Source: Terriglobales bacterium (GTDB taxonomy: Bacteria; Acidobacteriota; Terriglobia; Terriglobales; Acidobacteriaceae). From it: a DNA stretch of 64,000 nt. The notes beneath the pieces were generated by a model, which ran no database searches, was not told the origin of the DNA, and saw only the letters and a list, made by a program, of their open reading frames with translations. Position numbers and translations under genes: made by a program. Positions 8,281 to 16,712 of this stretch are shown here, one piece after another. The stretch lies in contig DATMPC010000022.1 of the NCBI GenBank assembly GCA_035567895.1, positions 1 to 64,000 on the forward strand. Reading direction: 5' to 3'. The first letter of the stretch is position 1, and each line of letters begins with the position of its first letter.

Positions 8281-9770
8281 CTTGTATGAAATCCACCAAT
8301 CATAAGCACGGCCACTGCCAGCGTAGCAAGTACCCAACTGGTGCGATCGCGCACCGCGAACATCACAGGATCATGATCAAGCTCTCCGCGTCCGGCGAGG
8401 AGCCACACTCGAGTAAGCCAATAAAGCACTAAAGGACACAGCCACAGCAATTCAGTTGAGCTTCCGTACAACGAGTTCACGACCGGACTGCGAGCGTAAA
8501 GACAAAGAATCACTACCGCGGCAAAGCTGCTGGCAGTTCCGAACATCGCAAGCAGCTCACGGTCCTTTATGACATATCCGCGACCAGAGTTTCCGTCTTC
8601 CACCAGCTTACTTGCGCGCTCCAACTCCGAATGGCGTTTAGCCATTGCCAGACTCAGGAAAAAAAACAAAGAGAATGCCATGAGCCAGTCCGATACCGGA
8701 ATACCGGAGATCAGGCTCCCCGCCCATATACGAACTGTGTAGAAGCTGGAGAGAACGAACACATCCAGCAACGGCACTCTCTTCAGCTTCCAGGAATAGG
8801 CAACCGTGAGTACGGCGTATCCGAGCAACGCTGCGGCAAATCGGAAATCGAGGAACACAGAGATGAGCAGTGAACAGCCGACTAGCAGTGTTGACTCCAG
8901 CACTCCAACCCACAACGGAAATTCTCCTGCAGCAAAGGGACGTTTGCTTTTGGCTGGATGTAATCGATCAGAATGCAGGTCGAGCAGGTCGTTGAGGACA
9001 TAGAGACCTGAAGCACATCCGCCGAACAAGGCGAATCCAACGAGACTGTCTCTCCATGCGGCCCAGGCGAAGTTATGCGCAAATAAGACCGGCAACAACA
9101 CCAACAGGTTCTTGGTCCAATGCAAGAGACGTATCGAGTGCAGCCATGCGCCAAATGAGGGTTGAGTAACTTCGAAGAGTCGTGCAACCGGCGTCTTGCG
9201 GGAAACTCTCTTGGCCATTCGCGGACTTCCCACTACATATGCGAACCTGGCTACGCTCCAAACCGGCAGGTCGGCATGAGAATCCCCGATGTAGTCGAAG
9301 TTGCCCCTCCCGAGCATGCCTGCTAGAAATCCGGCCTTCGCTCCTCCCTTTAGATTCACCGCTCCGTCACTGCCGTAAACGCCGTCGAATTGGCCTAAAT
9401 GAGCCGCAATTGCCTCGGCCATGCTTTGATCCGCAGCCGTCACCAGCAGCGTTTGCCGCCCAGATTCGCGCTCGCTACGAACGAACTCCACAACCTCTTG
9501 ACGATACGGAAGCTTCTCGACCGCCAGCGGCGTCTTGGTTGCTAGCTGACGCTTTAGGAACGAACGGCCGCGAAGGCTCCACCACAGGATCAGCAGAATG
9601 GACCATGGCTTTTGTTTGAGGAGCAGGAGAATCGATTCAAAAAAGAGGTCGGATTTGATGAGCGTCCCGTCGAGATCAACGCAAAGAACCGGCGGCTTGG
9701 CCGGATCACGGAGTGAACCCTCATGAAATCCAGGTTCTACAAGCTCGGGGACGCCTTGGTGGATACTCAT
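8277..9770 (-). CDS. HAD phosphatase-UbiA prenyltransferase fusion, DPPR-synthase-like
   Basis: A 497-residue two-domain protein. Residues about 25-200 form a HAD-superfamily phosphatase (LCVDLDGTLIKSDLFFES, then GDSHADLPVW). Residues about 210-497 are a UbiA-family membrane prenyltransferase with NDLLDLHSDRLHPAKSKRP as the first Asp-rich motif and about eight helices. In mycobacteria a stand-alone UbiA protein transfers 5-phosphoribose from PRPP to decaprenyl phosphate, and a separate phosphatase removes the 5-phosphate. Here the HAD domain could do the second step. It is first in a three-gene operon with DprE1- and DprE2-like genes, which strongly supports the arabinose-lipid role over quinone or heme prenylation. 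Confidence 0.88.
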   Translation of the reverse strand: MSIHQGVPELVEPGFHEGSLRDPAKPPVLCVDLDGTLIKSDLFFESILLLLKQKPWSILLILWWSLRGRSFLKRQLATKTPLAVEKLPYRQEVVEFVRSERESGRQTLLVTAADQSMAEAIAAHLGQFDGVYGSDGAVNLKGGAKAGFLAGMLGRGNFDYIGDSHADLPVWSVARFAYVVGSPRMAKRVSRKTPVARLFEVTQPSFGAWLHSIRLLHWTKNLLVLLPVLFAHNFAWAAWRDSLVGFALFGGCASGLYVLNDLLDLHSDRLHPAKSKRPFAAGEFPLWVGVLESTLLVGCSLLISVFLDFRFAAALLGYAVLTVAYSWKLKRVPLLDVFVLSSFYTVRIWAGSLISGIPVSDWLMAFSLFFFLSLAMAKRHSELERASKLVEDGNSGRGYVIKDRELLAMFGTASSFAAVVILCLYARSPVVNSLYGSSTELLWLCPLVLYWLTRVWLLAGRGELDHDPVMFAVRDRTSWVLATLAVAVLMIGGFHTR

Positions 9771-9925
9771 GTGAACGTTGTCGCCAAATCTACGGATCTT
9801 CCGAGCTTGGTGAGTTCCTTAAGTTCAGCCTAGTCATGAACGGAATGCAAGATGTCTTAAGGACGGGGCCTCCGGAGTAATCCCTGTCCTGCGCTGCGAA
9901 GAACATTTTCCCAAATCAGGACAAA

Positions 9926-10070
9926 AATTCCCTGCTAATTCCCTGTTCTTTTCTTGAATCCTGCAGAAAACAGCCCTAAGACCTTTATTGCTGGTGGCTT
10001 AAAGAGAAATCCACAGAATTCGCTGTTAATTCCCTGGTTTTGAGCGAAATTTACTGATTTTGGGCAGAAT
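9926..10070. repeat. AT-rich TTCCCTG-type repeat cluster (copy 1)
   Basis: Repeated, slightly diverged units AATTCCCTGCTAATTCCCTG (9926-9945), TTCGCTGTTAATTCCCTGG (about 10018-10036) and related ATTTACTGATTTT segments. The same vocabulary recurs at 38584-38724 in another spacer, so this is a dispersed family and not chance low complexity. Function unknown. Confidence 0.7.
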
Positions 10071-10162
10071 TAGACGATTTCGCGATCGAATTCGAGAACG
10101 TCCCTGTTGTTCTCCCTATTCTTTGCCCTTGCCCGATCTTTACGCCCGCCTCTGCAAAAGGA

Positions 10163-10192
10163 AAAGAGACCGGGCTTACGCCCGGTCTCTTT
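10163..10192. terminator. Strong rho-independent terminator
   Basis: Perfect 13-bp stem AAAGAGACCGGGC / GCCCGGTCTCTTT with a 4-base loop, flanked by A- and T-rich ends so it can work in both directions. On the minus strand it lies about 300 bases after the M16 peptidase gene and about 390 bases before the HAD-UbiA start, so it either ends the peptidase transcript, ends a small RNA, or insulates the glycosylation operon. Confidence 0.85.
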
Positions 10193-10492
10193 CTGGCTGG
10201 TACCCTCCCCCAGGTACTTCGCCAAACTTTGACTATTGAAACGGTGGGCCGAGTGCTGCCTTCCGGTAAGGGACACCGATCAGCTTTGACGCTTTGATAT
10301 GTGCAGCTTTCCTACCATTGCCCCAAAAAGACCACAATCCACTCTCTCTATGTGGATAAAGACCCTAAATAGCTAATTATTTAGTTACTTACGAGACAAA
10401 GTATGAGGAAGGGAGGCACTAGTGGATGGTGCCGACTTCCCCTAAAGGACTGCCAAAGTGCCAAAAAATGTCACTTTCAGTAGCGCGAAGTG

Positions 10493-11770
10493 TCAGCAGG
10501 CTAGTTGCTCGGGCACAATCTTCAAACCGTCCAGATTCCCGAGGACGGTTACGGCGATTTTGTTCTGTTGGAACAGGTCTTGAGCCATCTCCTGAAGCTG
10601 GTCGGCCGATACGCTCTCGATCCGCTCAATAATCTCGTCGAGCGAAAAGAAGCGATCGAAGTACATCTCCTGCCGCGCAAGATTTGACATACGCGCAGTG
10701 GAGGACTCCAAACTCAGCATCAGGCTCCCTTTTAATTGCGCTTTAGCCCTGCTGAGCTCCTCTTCAGAAACCGACTCTGTCTTCAAATTGCGGAACTCTC
10801 CGACCACCGATTCCACGACTTTTGGGGCCCATTCCTGGGAGGTTCCCGCGAATACGGACAGACAGCCGGTATCGCGATATGAGTTCAAATCGCTGTAGAT
10901 CGCATAGCACAGCCCCTGATTCTCGCGAATGTTCTGGAACAATCTCGAGCTCATTCCGCCGCCAAGTAGCGTATTCAGCACGTACGCAACGTAGCGGCGG
11001 TCATCGGCGATCTGCAGCGCCGGCACTCCCATGCAGATTTGCACTTGCTCAAGAGATTTCTTGTTACGCGCAATAATTTTGGAGAAAGTCTGCGGCGCAG
11101 TTTGTTTAAAACCGTTCTGCTTGGCCTTCAACTGGGAGAATTTCTGGCGGACCAACTCAGCAAAGCGTTCATGATTCAAGCTTCCCGCAGCCGCAATGAT
11201 CATGTTTCCGGGATAGAAAAAGCCGCCGTAGTAGTCGAATAACATTGTCTGTTCGAACTTCCGGACGGTTTCTTTTGTTCCTAGAATCGGTTTGCCAAGC
11301 GGGTGATCCTTCCAAAAACTCTGGGTGAAGATCTCGTGGACGAGATAATCCGGGCTATCTTCGTCCATTTTGATTTCTTCCAGGATCACACCCCGTTCGC
11401 GGAGAATATCTTTCGCGGCGAAGACGGGGTTAAGCACCAGGTCGCTGAGGATATCCATCGCGATGGGCAGGTGCTCATCGAGGATTTTGATGTTGAAGCA
11501 GATGCATTCCTTGGCCGTGAACGCATCCATGTTGCCGCCGATTGAGTCAACCTGGCGCGCAATATCTTGGGCAGAGCGGCTGGTCGTGCCCTTAAATAAC
11601 ATGTGCTCCACAAAATGAGAGATGCCATTGCGCTCAGATTCTTCGTGACGCGAACCGGTCTTTATCCATATCCCGATGGACGTAGAACGAATCTGCTGCA
11701 TCTCTTCGGTCAGGATCGTGAGGCCATTCGGCAACACTTCCCGACGCACGTTTCTTAGCTCTTGAACCAT
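10493..11770 (-). CDS. M16 family zinc peptidase (processing-peptidase-like)
   Basis: A 425-residue single-unit M16B peptidase. The inverted zinc motif HxxEH is HFVEHMLFKGT near residue 50, with the downstream Glu region GNMDAFTAKECICF and EEIKMDEDSPDYLVHE. The C-terminal half is the inactive-like second M16 domain (LLGGGMSSRLFQNIRENQGLCYAIYS, the usual R/Y substrate-binding motif). Bacterial members such as PqqL- or YmxG-type enzymes degrade peptides, in cytosol or periplasm. No signal peptide is seen, so this one is probably cytosolic. It is monocistronic; rlmN starts about 130 bases away in the opposite direction. Confidence 0.93.
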   Translation of the reverse strand: MVQELRNVRREVLPNGLTILTEEMQQIRSTSIGIWIKTGSRHEESERNGISHFVEHMLFKGTTSRSAQDIARQVDSIGGNMDAFTAKECICFNIKILDEHLPIAMDILSDLVLNPVFAAKDILRERGVILEEIKMDEDSPDYLVHEIFTQSFWKDHPLGKPILGTKETVRKFEQTMLFDYYGGFFYPGNMIIAAAGSLNHERFAELVRQKFSQLKAKQNGFKQTAPQTFSKIIARNKKSLEQVQICMGVPALQIADDRRYVAYVLNTLLGGGMSSRLFQNIRENQGLCYAIYSDLNSYRDTGCLSVFAGTSQEWAPKVVESVVGEFRNLKTESVSEEELSRAKAQLKGSLMLSLESSTARMSNLARQEMYFDRFFSLDEIIERIESVSADQLQEMAQDLFQQNKIAVTVLGNLDGLKIVPEQLAC

Positions 11771-11896
11771 TAACTTGTAAGGACCTTCTAAATGACGGAA
11801 AGACGTATTCTAAATGCGCGGAGAGGCAATTAGCAGGCACGAGATGAAGTATCGCTCCAGTCAGCCCGCGCTAATTACCTGAGTCACACGTATTAG

Positions 11897-13108
11897 ATGC
11901 CCGGCATGTCCATGCAGAACGAACTATTAAACCTCTCGAATCAAGAGCTTACGGCTCTGGTTACGAGGCTTGGACATCCTGGATTCCGGGCGCGCCAGGT
12001 AGCAGACGCCATCTTCCGACAGCGCCGAGAATCGCTTTCTGACGTGTCCAACCTACCGTCGGCTCTTAAGTCTCAGATTGCCGAAGAAGGACTGTCCGTC
12101 GGATTTCCACGAATCGATCAGAAATTCACCTCTGTCGATGGAACGACCCGATATCTGATGGCATTTACCGACGGCGAGTCTGTGGAGACCGTCTGGATGC
12201 CGGAGGGTGACTCTGGCGAGGCCGGTGATGGCACCGAGGCTGGTCAGGAGGAGCTTGTCCAGCTGAACTACGAAGGGATTCCCCGCCTAGCCCGTCACGT
12301 CTTGAACTCGAACGCTGAATCTCGGCACCGAAAGCCCAGGTCTGCGGCGAAGAGTTCGGTAGGAGCGAGCAGATCGAGGGCAACGATCTGCGTTTCTTCC
12401 CAGGTTGGCTGTGCCGTAAATTGCCAGTTCTGCCTTACGGCCTTGCTCGGCGTGAAACGCAACCTAACGCCGGGCGAAATTGTCGGACAGGTTCTCGCCG
12501 TTCTCCGCGATCACTCCGTCAGCTTAGACCGGGAGCGGATGAACATCGTCTTCATGGGAATGGGTGAGCCGTTTCTCAACTACGACAACTTTATGAAGGC
12601 CGTTCGTCTGTTGGTCGAGGAGGTTGGGTTCCCGGAATCGCGGATGACAGTATCTACGTCGGGTATCGTGCCGAGGATTCTCGATTTTGGAAAAGAGACG
12701 ATTCGTCCGAAGCTCGCCATCTCGCTGAATGCGCCGGACAACACGATTCGAGAGCGCATCATGCCCATCACGCGAAAATGGAACGTTGAAGCCTTGCTGG
12801 ATGCAGCTCACCAATTTCCGCTGCGTCCACGCGAGCGCCTTACTTTCGAGTACGTGCTCCTTGAAGGTGTGAATGACGCTCACGAGCATGCTCTGGAAGT
12901 CGCGCGTCGCGTAGAAGGTATCCGCTGCAAAGTGAACCTCATTGCCTTCAACCCAGGACCTGGCGTGAGCTACACCATGCCTGTACACGAGCGTGTACTC
13001 GCCTTTCAAAGCGTCCTAGCCGACGCAGGTGTGCCGGTGTTTATTCGGCGTCCTCGCGGTCGAGACATCTACGCCGCATGCGGGCAGCTGAAGCGTACAG
13101 TTTCCTGA
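11897..13108 (+). CDS. rlmN: 23S rRNA/tRNA (adenine-C2)-methyltransferase RlmN
   Basis: A radical-SAM enzyme that methylates A2503 of 23S rRNA and A37 of some tRNAs. The FeS motif CxxxCxxC is CAVNCQFC (Cys172, 176, 179), followed by MNIVFMGMGEPFLNYDN and the C-terminal catalytic Cys at about 395 (DIYAACGQ). The N-terminal helical domain (LGHPGFRARQVADAIF) is normal. Unlike most RlmN proteins there is an insertion of about 55-60 residues (about 104-162), polar and low in complexity, between the VETVWMPEG strand and ICVSSQVGC. Starts at 11897, 11906 and 11912 are all in frame and close, so the exact start is open. Confidence 0.95.
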   Translation: MPGMSMQNELLNLSNQELTALVTRLGHPGFRARQVADAIFRQRRESLSDVSNLPSALKSQIAEEGLSVGFPRIDQKFTSVDGTTRYLMAFTDGESVETVWMPEGDSGEAGDGTEAGQEELVQLNYEGIPRLARHVLNSNAESRHRKPRSAAKSSVGASRSRATICVSSQVGCAVNCQFCLTALLGVKRNLTPGEIVGQVLAVLRDHSVSLDRERMNIVFMGMGEPFLNYDNFMKAVRLLVEEVGFPESRMTVSTSGIVPRILDFGKETIRPKLAISLNAPDNTIRERIMPITRKWNVEALLDAAHQFPLRPRERLTFEYVLLEGVNDAHEHALEVARRVEGIRCKVNLIAFNPGPGVSYTMPVHERVLAFQSVLADAGVPVFIRRPRGRDIYAACGQLKRTVS

Positions 13109-13138
13109 GAACAATTCATCTGAATATCGCTGGATAGC

Positions 13139-14821
13139 TCATTGGGCGCGCGTGGTCTTGTGAATCACGACTCGAGATTGGCCGGCAACTTGAATCGACG
13201 CGATTGGTGTGAGACCAGTTGGATGGTTGAGTATGGACCTCGCAACTGGATCATCATCTGCGGCGATTACATAGTCTGCTGCTGCTGCTGGATGCGCTAA
13301 CGAGGCATCCCAAATGAACTCGATTCCCTCATTGATGGTCCTGCGTAATGGGATGCCAGCAAATTGGAAAGCTCCACCGTGCGCTCCGGTATAGGCCAGA
13401 ATCGTAGAGTCCGGTGGCAACGACGCGAGCGCATTAGCTAGACGACGATCAAGTTCCATTCGCGCACTGCCGTTCGCGCGCACTTCGCGCAGGCAGATCG
13501 GAACTGTTCGCCACGTTTCGAAGTACGATACTGTCATCAGCACGAGAATCGAAGCGACACTTGCTCGCCGCGCCCATTCTCGCTTCCAACTCGCGCTAAC
13601 CATCGGTACCGAGAGACCGACGCCGGCGGCGATTGCTGGAAGCAACTCGAGCCCGTATCGCACGTTGTAGTAGGAAAAGGGCCACCACACCGGTACAAAA
13701 ATGGGAACCGAGCCGTACGCGATGGACAGTGAGTAGAAGGCTAGCGGCGACCAGAGCAGAACCATTGGCATCCATTCTCGTCGGATCGCGAAGCCAAGGC
13801 TTCCAACTACAGCAATTAGGAGCAGAATCTTGCCTGTTCGGTGTTCTCCAATGTTTAATTGCGCAGCTTTCACGAAGTAAGTACCGGCGGTAAATAAATG
13901 ACCCTCCCCTGGGTAGGTTGGAGAACCTTGCTCAGTTGTGCGCTGCGCGATTGCCTTCGCCGAGTACGGACCATTGGCGAAGTTCAATGGATTTTTGTAC
14001 ACGCCAAAGTTGTAGGCCATCCAAAGAGTTGGACCCAGCGCAGTGAGCAGCAAAGGCTTGTAGATTGCTTTCCGTAAATTGATCAGCCCTCCGGGCATCC
14101 GTCGCACCGCCGAAACCGCGCTAACCAGGAATGCAGCCCAGCAAATACACGCGAGAAACCAACCGTCGTAGCGGGTAAAGATCGCCGCAGTTAACGCTAT
14201 CGCGCCTTTTTCGAGTGATCTCGCCGCAATCTGTGAGCTTCGGACCAGATGCCGAGAAGCCTCCACAAAAAATACGGCGGCCCAGATGAAGCTTGCCAGA
14301 TAGAGCGGCTCGTTCAGCGCTGTGCTCTGAACATAGAGAAGATTGGGATTTGCCGCGAGAAATGCCGTTGCAATCCAAGCAGCAACTCGTGACGAGGGAC
14401 GGAGAAGCCGAAAGAGTCCGAGGCCAGCGAGAACAGATGAGACCACGGAAACAATCGAGCCACCAATTCCCGATTGCCACATCGGCTTGATAATGATGAA
14501 AGGAATCGTCAGCAAGTGCGGAAGAGGGAGCCAAACCGATCCCAACTGCAGCGGCCCCGGCGTTCGCGAATCGAACACTCGTCGCGCGATGCTGATGTGC
14601 GCGACCGCATCTCCTGAGAGAAGAATCTCATTCCGGGAGTAGAAGAAACAAAGGGCTGCGATCCCTAACAGACTGAGCGGAGTTGCCAGGATCCAATAAT
14701 CTCTCGTGTTGACGCCCAAATCCCGATCGGACACTAAGTCTGCAGTGACTGTTGTATCTGTCTCAAATCGGGAAGCACTATCCGATGTGCGTGAGTTCAC
14801 GGAAGACCTGGTAGCGCGCAT
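13139..14821 (-). CDS. Polytopic membrane protein, GT39/GT-C-like
   Basis: A 560-residue membrane protein with about ten hydrophobic helices. The first large loop has LLSGDAVAHISIARRVFDS, and a VWLPLPHLLTIPF segment follows; this placement of acidic residues resembles ArnT/GT39 transferases or related membrane glycosyltransferases. A soluble C-terminal part (about residues 455-560) contains SLPPDSTILAYTGAHGG. No proof of activity is visible. The ATG at 14821 has a strong GAGGAG seven bases upstream although it lies 44 bases inside the end of the PfkB kinase gene, so it is probably translationally coupled to it. The stop is close to the converging rlmN stop. Confidence 0.7.
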   Translation of the reverse strand: MRATRSSVNSRTSDSASRFETDTTVTADLVSDRDLGVNTRDYWILATPLSLLGIAALCFFYSRNEILLSGDAVAHISIARRVFDSRTPGPLQLGSVWLPLPHLLTIPFIIIKPMWQSGIGGSIVSVVSSVLAGLGLFRLLRPSSRVAAWIATAFLAANPNLLYVQSTALNEPLYLASFIWAAVFFVEASRHLVRSSQIAARSLEKGAIALTAAIFTRYDGWFLACICWAAFLVSAVSAVRRMPGGLINLRKAIYKPLLLTALGPTLWMAYNFGVYKNPLNFANGPYSAKAIAQRTTEQGSPTYPGEGHLFTAGTYFVKAAQLNIGEHRTGKILLLIAVVGSLGFAIRREWMPMVLLWSPLAFYSLSIAYGSVPIFVPVWWPFSYYNVRYGLELLPAIAAGVGLSVPMVSASWKREWARRASVASILVLMTVSYFETWRTVPICLREVRANGSARMELDRRLANALASLPPDSTILAYTGAHGGAFQFAGIPLRRTINEGIEFIWDASLAHPAAAADYVIAADDDPVARSILNHPTGLTPIASIQVAGQSRVVIHKTTRAQ

Positions 14822-15710
14822 CGATCTCCTCGCGTGTGAGTGACTGCAGGCGTTCTGTGCCGAACCGCTCGACAGCGAAAGATCCCATTACGCCGCCGTA
14901 GAACATTGCACGCTTGAAGGTCTCGCGGTCCAGCCTTTTCTGCGAGGCCACATATCCCATGAATCCCCCGGCAAAGGAGTCACCGGCACCCGTGGGGTCG
15001 CGAACTTCTTCCATCGGCAGCGCCGGCGCGCGAAAAGGATGACGTCCACCTCCGAATTCGCCTTCCTTGAAAAACACTGTGGCGCCATATTCACCATGCT
15101 TGATCACCAAGGCACGCGGGCCCATCCGCAGCACTTTCTGTACGGCGCGAGGAACGCTCGTCTCTGCTGCGAGGAGCTTTGCTTCGGTATCGTTAATCAA
15201 CAAAACATCAACGCCCTTCAATGTCTCGAGCAAATTCTTGCGATGATTGGGATCGGTGATCCAGTAATTCATCGTGTCGCCACCGACAAGCTTCACCCGT
15301 CCGTCCATTTGGCGACGAACATTGCCCTGTAGAACAGGATCGATGTTGGCAAGAAAGAGATAGTCAGAATCAAGATACTCGGCTGGAACTTGCGGGTTGA
15401 AGCTTTGGAAAACGTTTAACTGCGTCTCCAGGGTTTTGGCTTCGTTGAGGTTCTCTCCGTACTCGCCGCGCCAAAAGAAACTCTTGCCTTCCGTATGCTC
15501 GATACCGCGTGTATCGACTTTGCGCGAACGCAATATGTCTTCGTCTTGTTTGCTGAAGTCTTCTCCCACTACGGCGACTATCCGCACTTGCGTGAAGTAG
15601 CTCGCTGCCAGCGAAAAGTATGTAGCGGCGCCTCCAAGACACCGATCTACCGAACCAGAGGGGCTTTTGATGCCGTCATACGCTACCGATCCAACAACGA
15701 CAATCGACAT
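14778..15710 (-). CDS. PfkB-family carbohydrate/nucleoside kinase
   Basis: A 310-residue ribokinase-fold kinase. It begins [17 protein letters not shown], has the GGAATYFSLAASYF substrate-side motif and ends with the PfkB signature DPTGAGDSFAGGFMG containing the catalytic Asp. Substrates of close types include adenosine and ribose-like sugars. Its start overlaps the stop of the MTA phosphorylase gene by one base (TGATG), so it may act on a product of that pathway (adenosine, methylthioribose or ribose species); this is inference. An open frame extends upstream, but homology starts at the Met chosen here. Confidence 0.88.
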   Translation of the reverse strand: MSIVVVGSVAYDGIKSPSGSVDRCLGGAATYFSLAASYFTQVRIVAVVGEDFSKQDEDILRSRKVDTRGIEHTEGKSFFWRGEYGENLNEAKTLETQLNVFQSFNPQVPAEYLDSDYLFLANIDPVLQGNVRRQMDGRVKLVGGDTMNYWITDPNHRKNLLETLKGVDVLLINDTEAKLLAAETSVPRAVQKVLRMGPRALVIKHGEYGATVFFKEGEFGGGRHPFRAPALPMEEVRDPTGAGDSFAGGFMGYVASQKRLDRETFKRAMFYGGVMGSFAVERFGTERLQSLTREEIDARYQVFRELTHIG

Positions 15711-16597
15711 CAGGCTCTCGCCTCCTGCGTCTTCAAATACTTGTCGAGCAGCAGGCTCAGCTTGCGACGGACTTCTGCAGGAATTTTCGACCTGTCCGTC
15801 AGGATCGCGTATTCGAGAGCCGACCCGCATTTGCAGCCGCGTGTTTTCGGGATATTCGCCACCGTGTATTTCACGACCTTGCACGCATTTTCAGCATTCT
15901 TATTCAGATAGGAGATCACTGTCTCGACTGTCACCGCGTCGTGTTCAGGATGCCAGCAGTCATAATCTGTGACCATTGCCACTGTGGCGTAACAGATCTC
16001 TGCTTCGCGGGCGAGCTTGGCTTCCTGAAGATTCGTCATACCAATCACGTCCATTCCCCAACTTCGGTAAAGATTCGATTCGGCGCGCGTCGAAAACTGT
16101 GGCCCCTCGATGCAGATATAGGTTCCACCACTCTTGCCGGTCACACCTGCCTTTTTGCATGCACTCGCAGCACTCTTCGCAACTTCCGCGCAGATCGGAT
16201 CAGCAAGCGCCACGTGCGCAACCAGTCCTTCGCCGAAGAATGTCGATATACGTTGTCGCGTACGATCCACAAACTGATCCGGGATCACGAAATCCATCGG
16301 CTTATGTTCTTCTTTGAGCGAGCCGACAGCGGAGACCGAAATAATTCGCTCTACTCCGAGCTGTTTCATGCCGTAGATATTTGCACGAAAGTTCAACTCA
16401 GTAGGCATGATGCGATGGCCGCGTCCGTGGCGCGCGAGAAAGGCTACTCTACGACCTTCGAGTGTACCGAGTACGTATGCGTCCGATGGCGTTCCGAAAG
16501 GGGTTTCCAGTCTTTCTTCATGGACATCGGAGAGGCCAGGCATCGCATACAGTCCACTCCCTCCGATGATTCCTATTTCAGCTCTTTGCAATTGCAC
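15710..16597 (-). CDS. mtnP: S-methyl-5'-thioadenosine phosphorylase
   Basis: Phosphorolyses methylthioadenosine to adenine and 5-methylthioribose-1-phosphate in methionine and purine salvage. A purine nucleoside phosphorylase fold is clear: [55 protein letters not shown] and [31 protein letters not shown]. An upstream ATG at 16648 is in frame, but a perfect TATAAT (-10) lies inside that extension at 16629-16634, and the GTG at 16597 yields [13 protein letters not shown], the usual family start. I therefore place the start at 16597. It is the first gene of a run with the PfkB kinase and a membrane protein. Confidence 0.92.
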   Translation of the reverse strand: MQLQRAEIGIIGGSGLYAMPGLSDVHEERLETPFGTPSDAYVLGTLEGRRVAFLARHGRGHRIMPTELNFRANIYGMKQLGVERIISVSAVGSLKEEHKPMDFVIPDQFVDRTRQRISTFFGEGLVAHVALADPICAEVAKSAASACKKAGVTGKSGGTYICIEGPQFSTRAESNLYRSWGMDVIGMTNLQEAKLAREAEICYATVAMVTDYDCWHPEHDAVTVETVISYLNKNAENACKVVKYTVANIPKTRGCKCGSALEYAILTDRSKIPAEVRRKLSLLLDKYLKTQEARA

Positions 16598-16628
16598 GAC
16601 TCCGGTGAGGATGGTTGAAGTAAGAAAA

Positions 16629-16634
16629 ATTATA
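16629..16634 (-). promoter_or_regulatory. -10 element (TATAAT) upstream of mtnP
   Basis: A perfect minus-strand TATAAT preceded by TG, about 32 bases before the preferred GTG start. The -35 region 17 bases upstream is poor. Predicted start of transcription lies near 16622. Confidence 0.45.
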
Positions 16635-16712
16635 CAGAACTCAAGCACTCAGCTCGGTGTGCCGTACGAACTGGTATGCCGCATCGTGACGAGTCACTTC
16701 TCGTCAAAGGCA

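Larger units (their letters stand above)
9771..10492. other. 720-bp spacer with repeats, terminator and possible small RNA
   Basis: No convincing protein gene is present. From left to right it holds the upstream region of the HAD-UbiA operon, a cluster of TTCCCTG-type repeats (9926-10070), a 13-bp perfect-stem terminator (10163-10192), a segment with several short hairpins (about 10200-10320) that could be a small RNA or leader on the minus strand, and an AT-rich inverted repeat (CTAAATA at 10365-10371, TATTTAG at 10378-10384). Confidence 0.6.

Noticed and set aside
10249-10275. Resemblance of CCGGAAGG...AGCA to the SRP RNA (4.5S) tetraloop hairpin
   Set aside because: The 5' side lacks the conserved CAGG and the closing helix does not pair as required, so it is not a supported ffs gene.
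10070-10276. Minus-strand open frame of 68 codons in the repeat spacer
   Set aside because: It runs through the perfect terminator stem and has charged, low-complexity sequence with no ribosome site.
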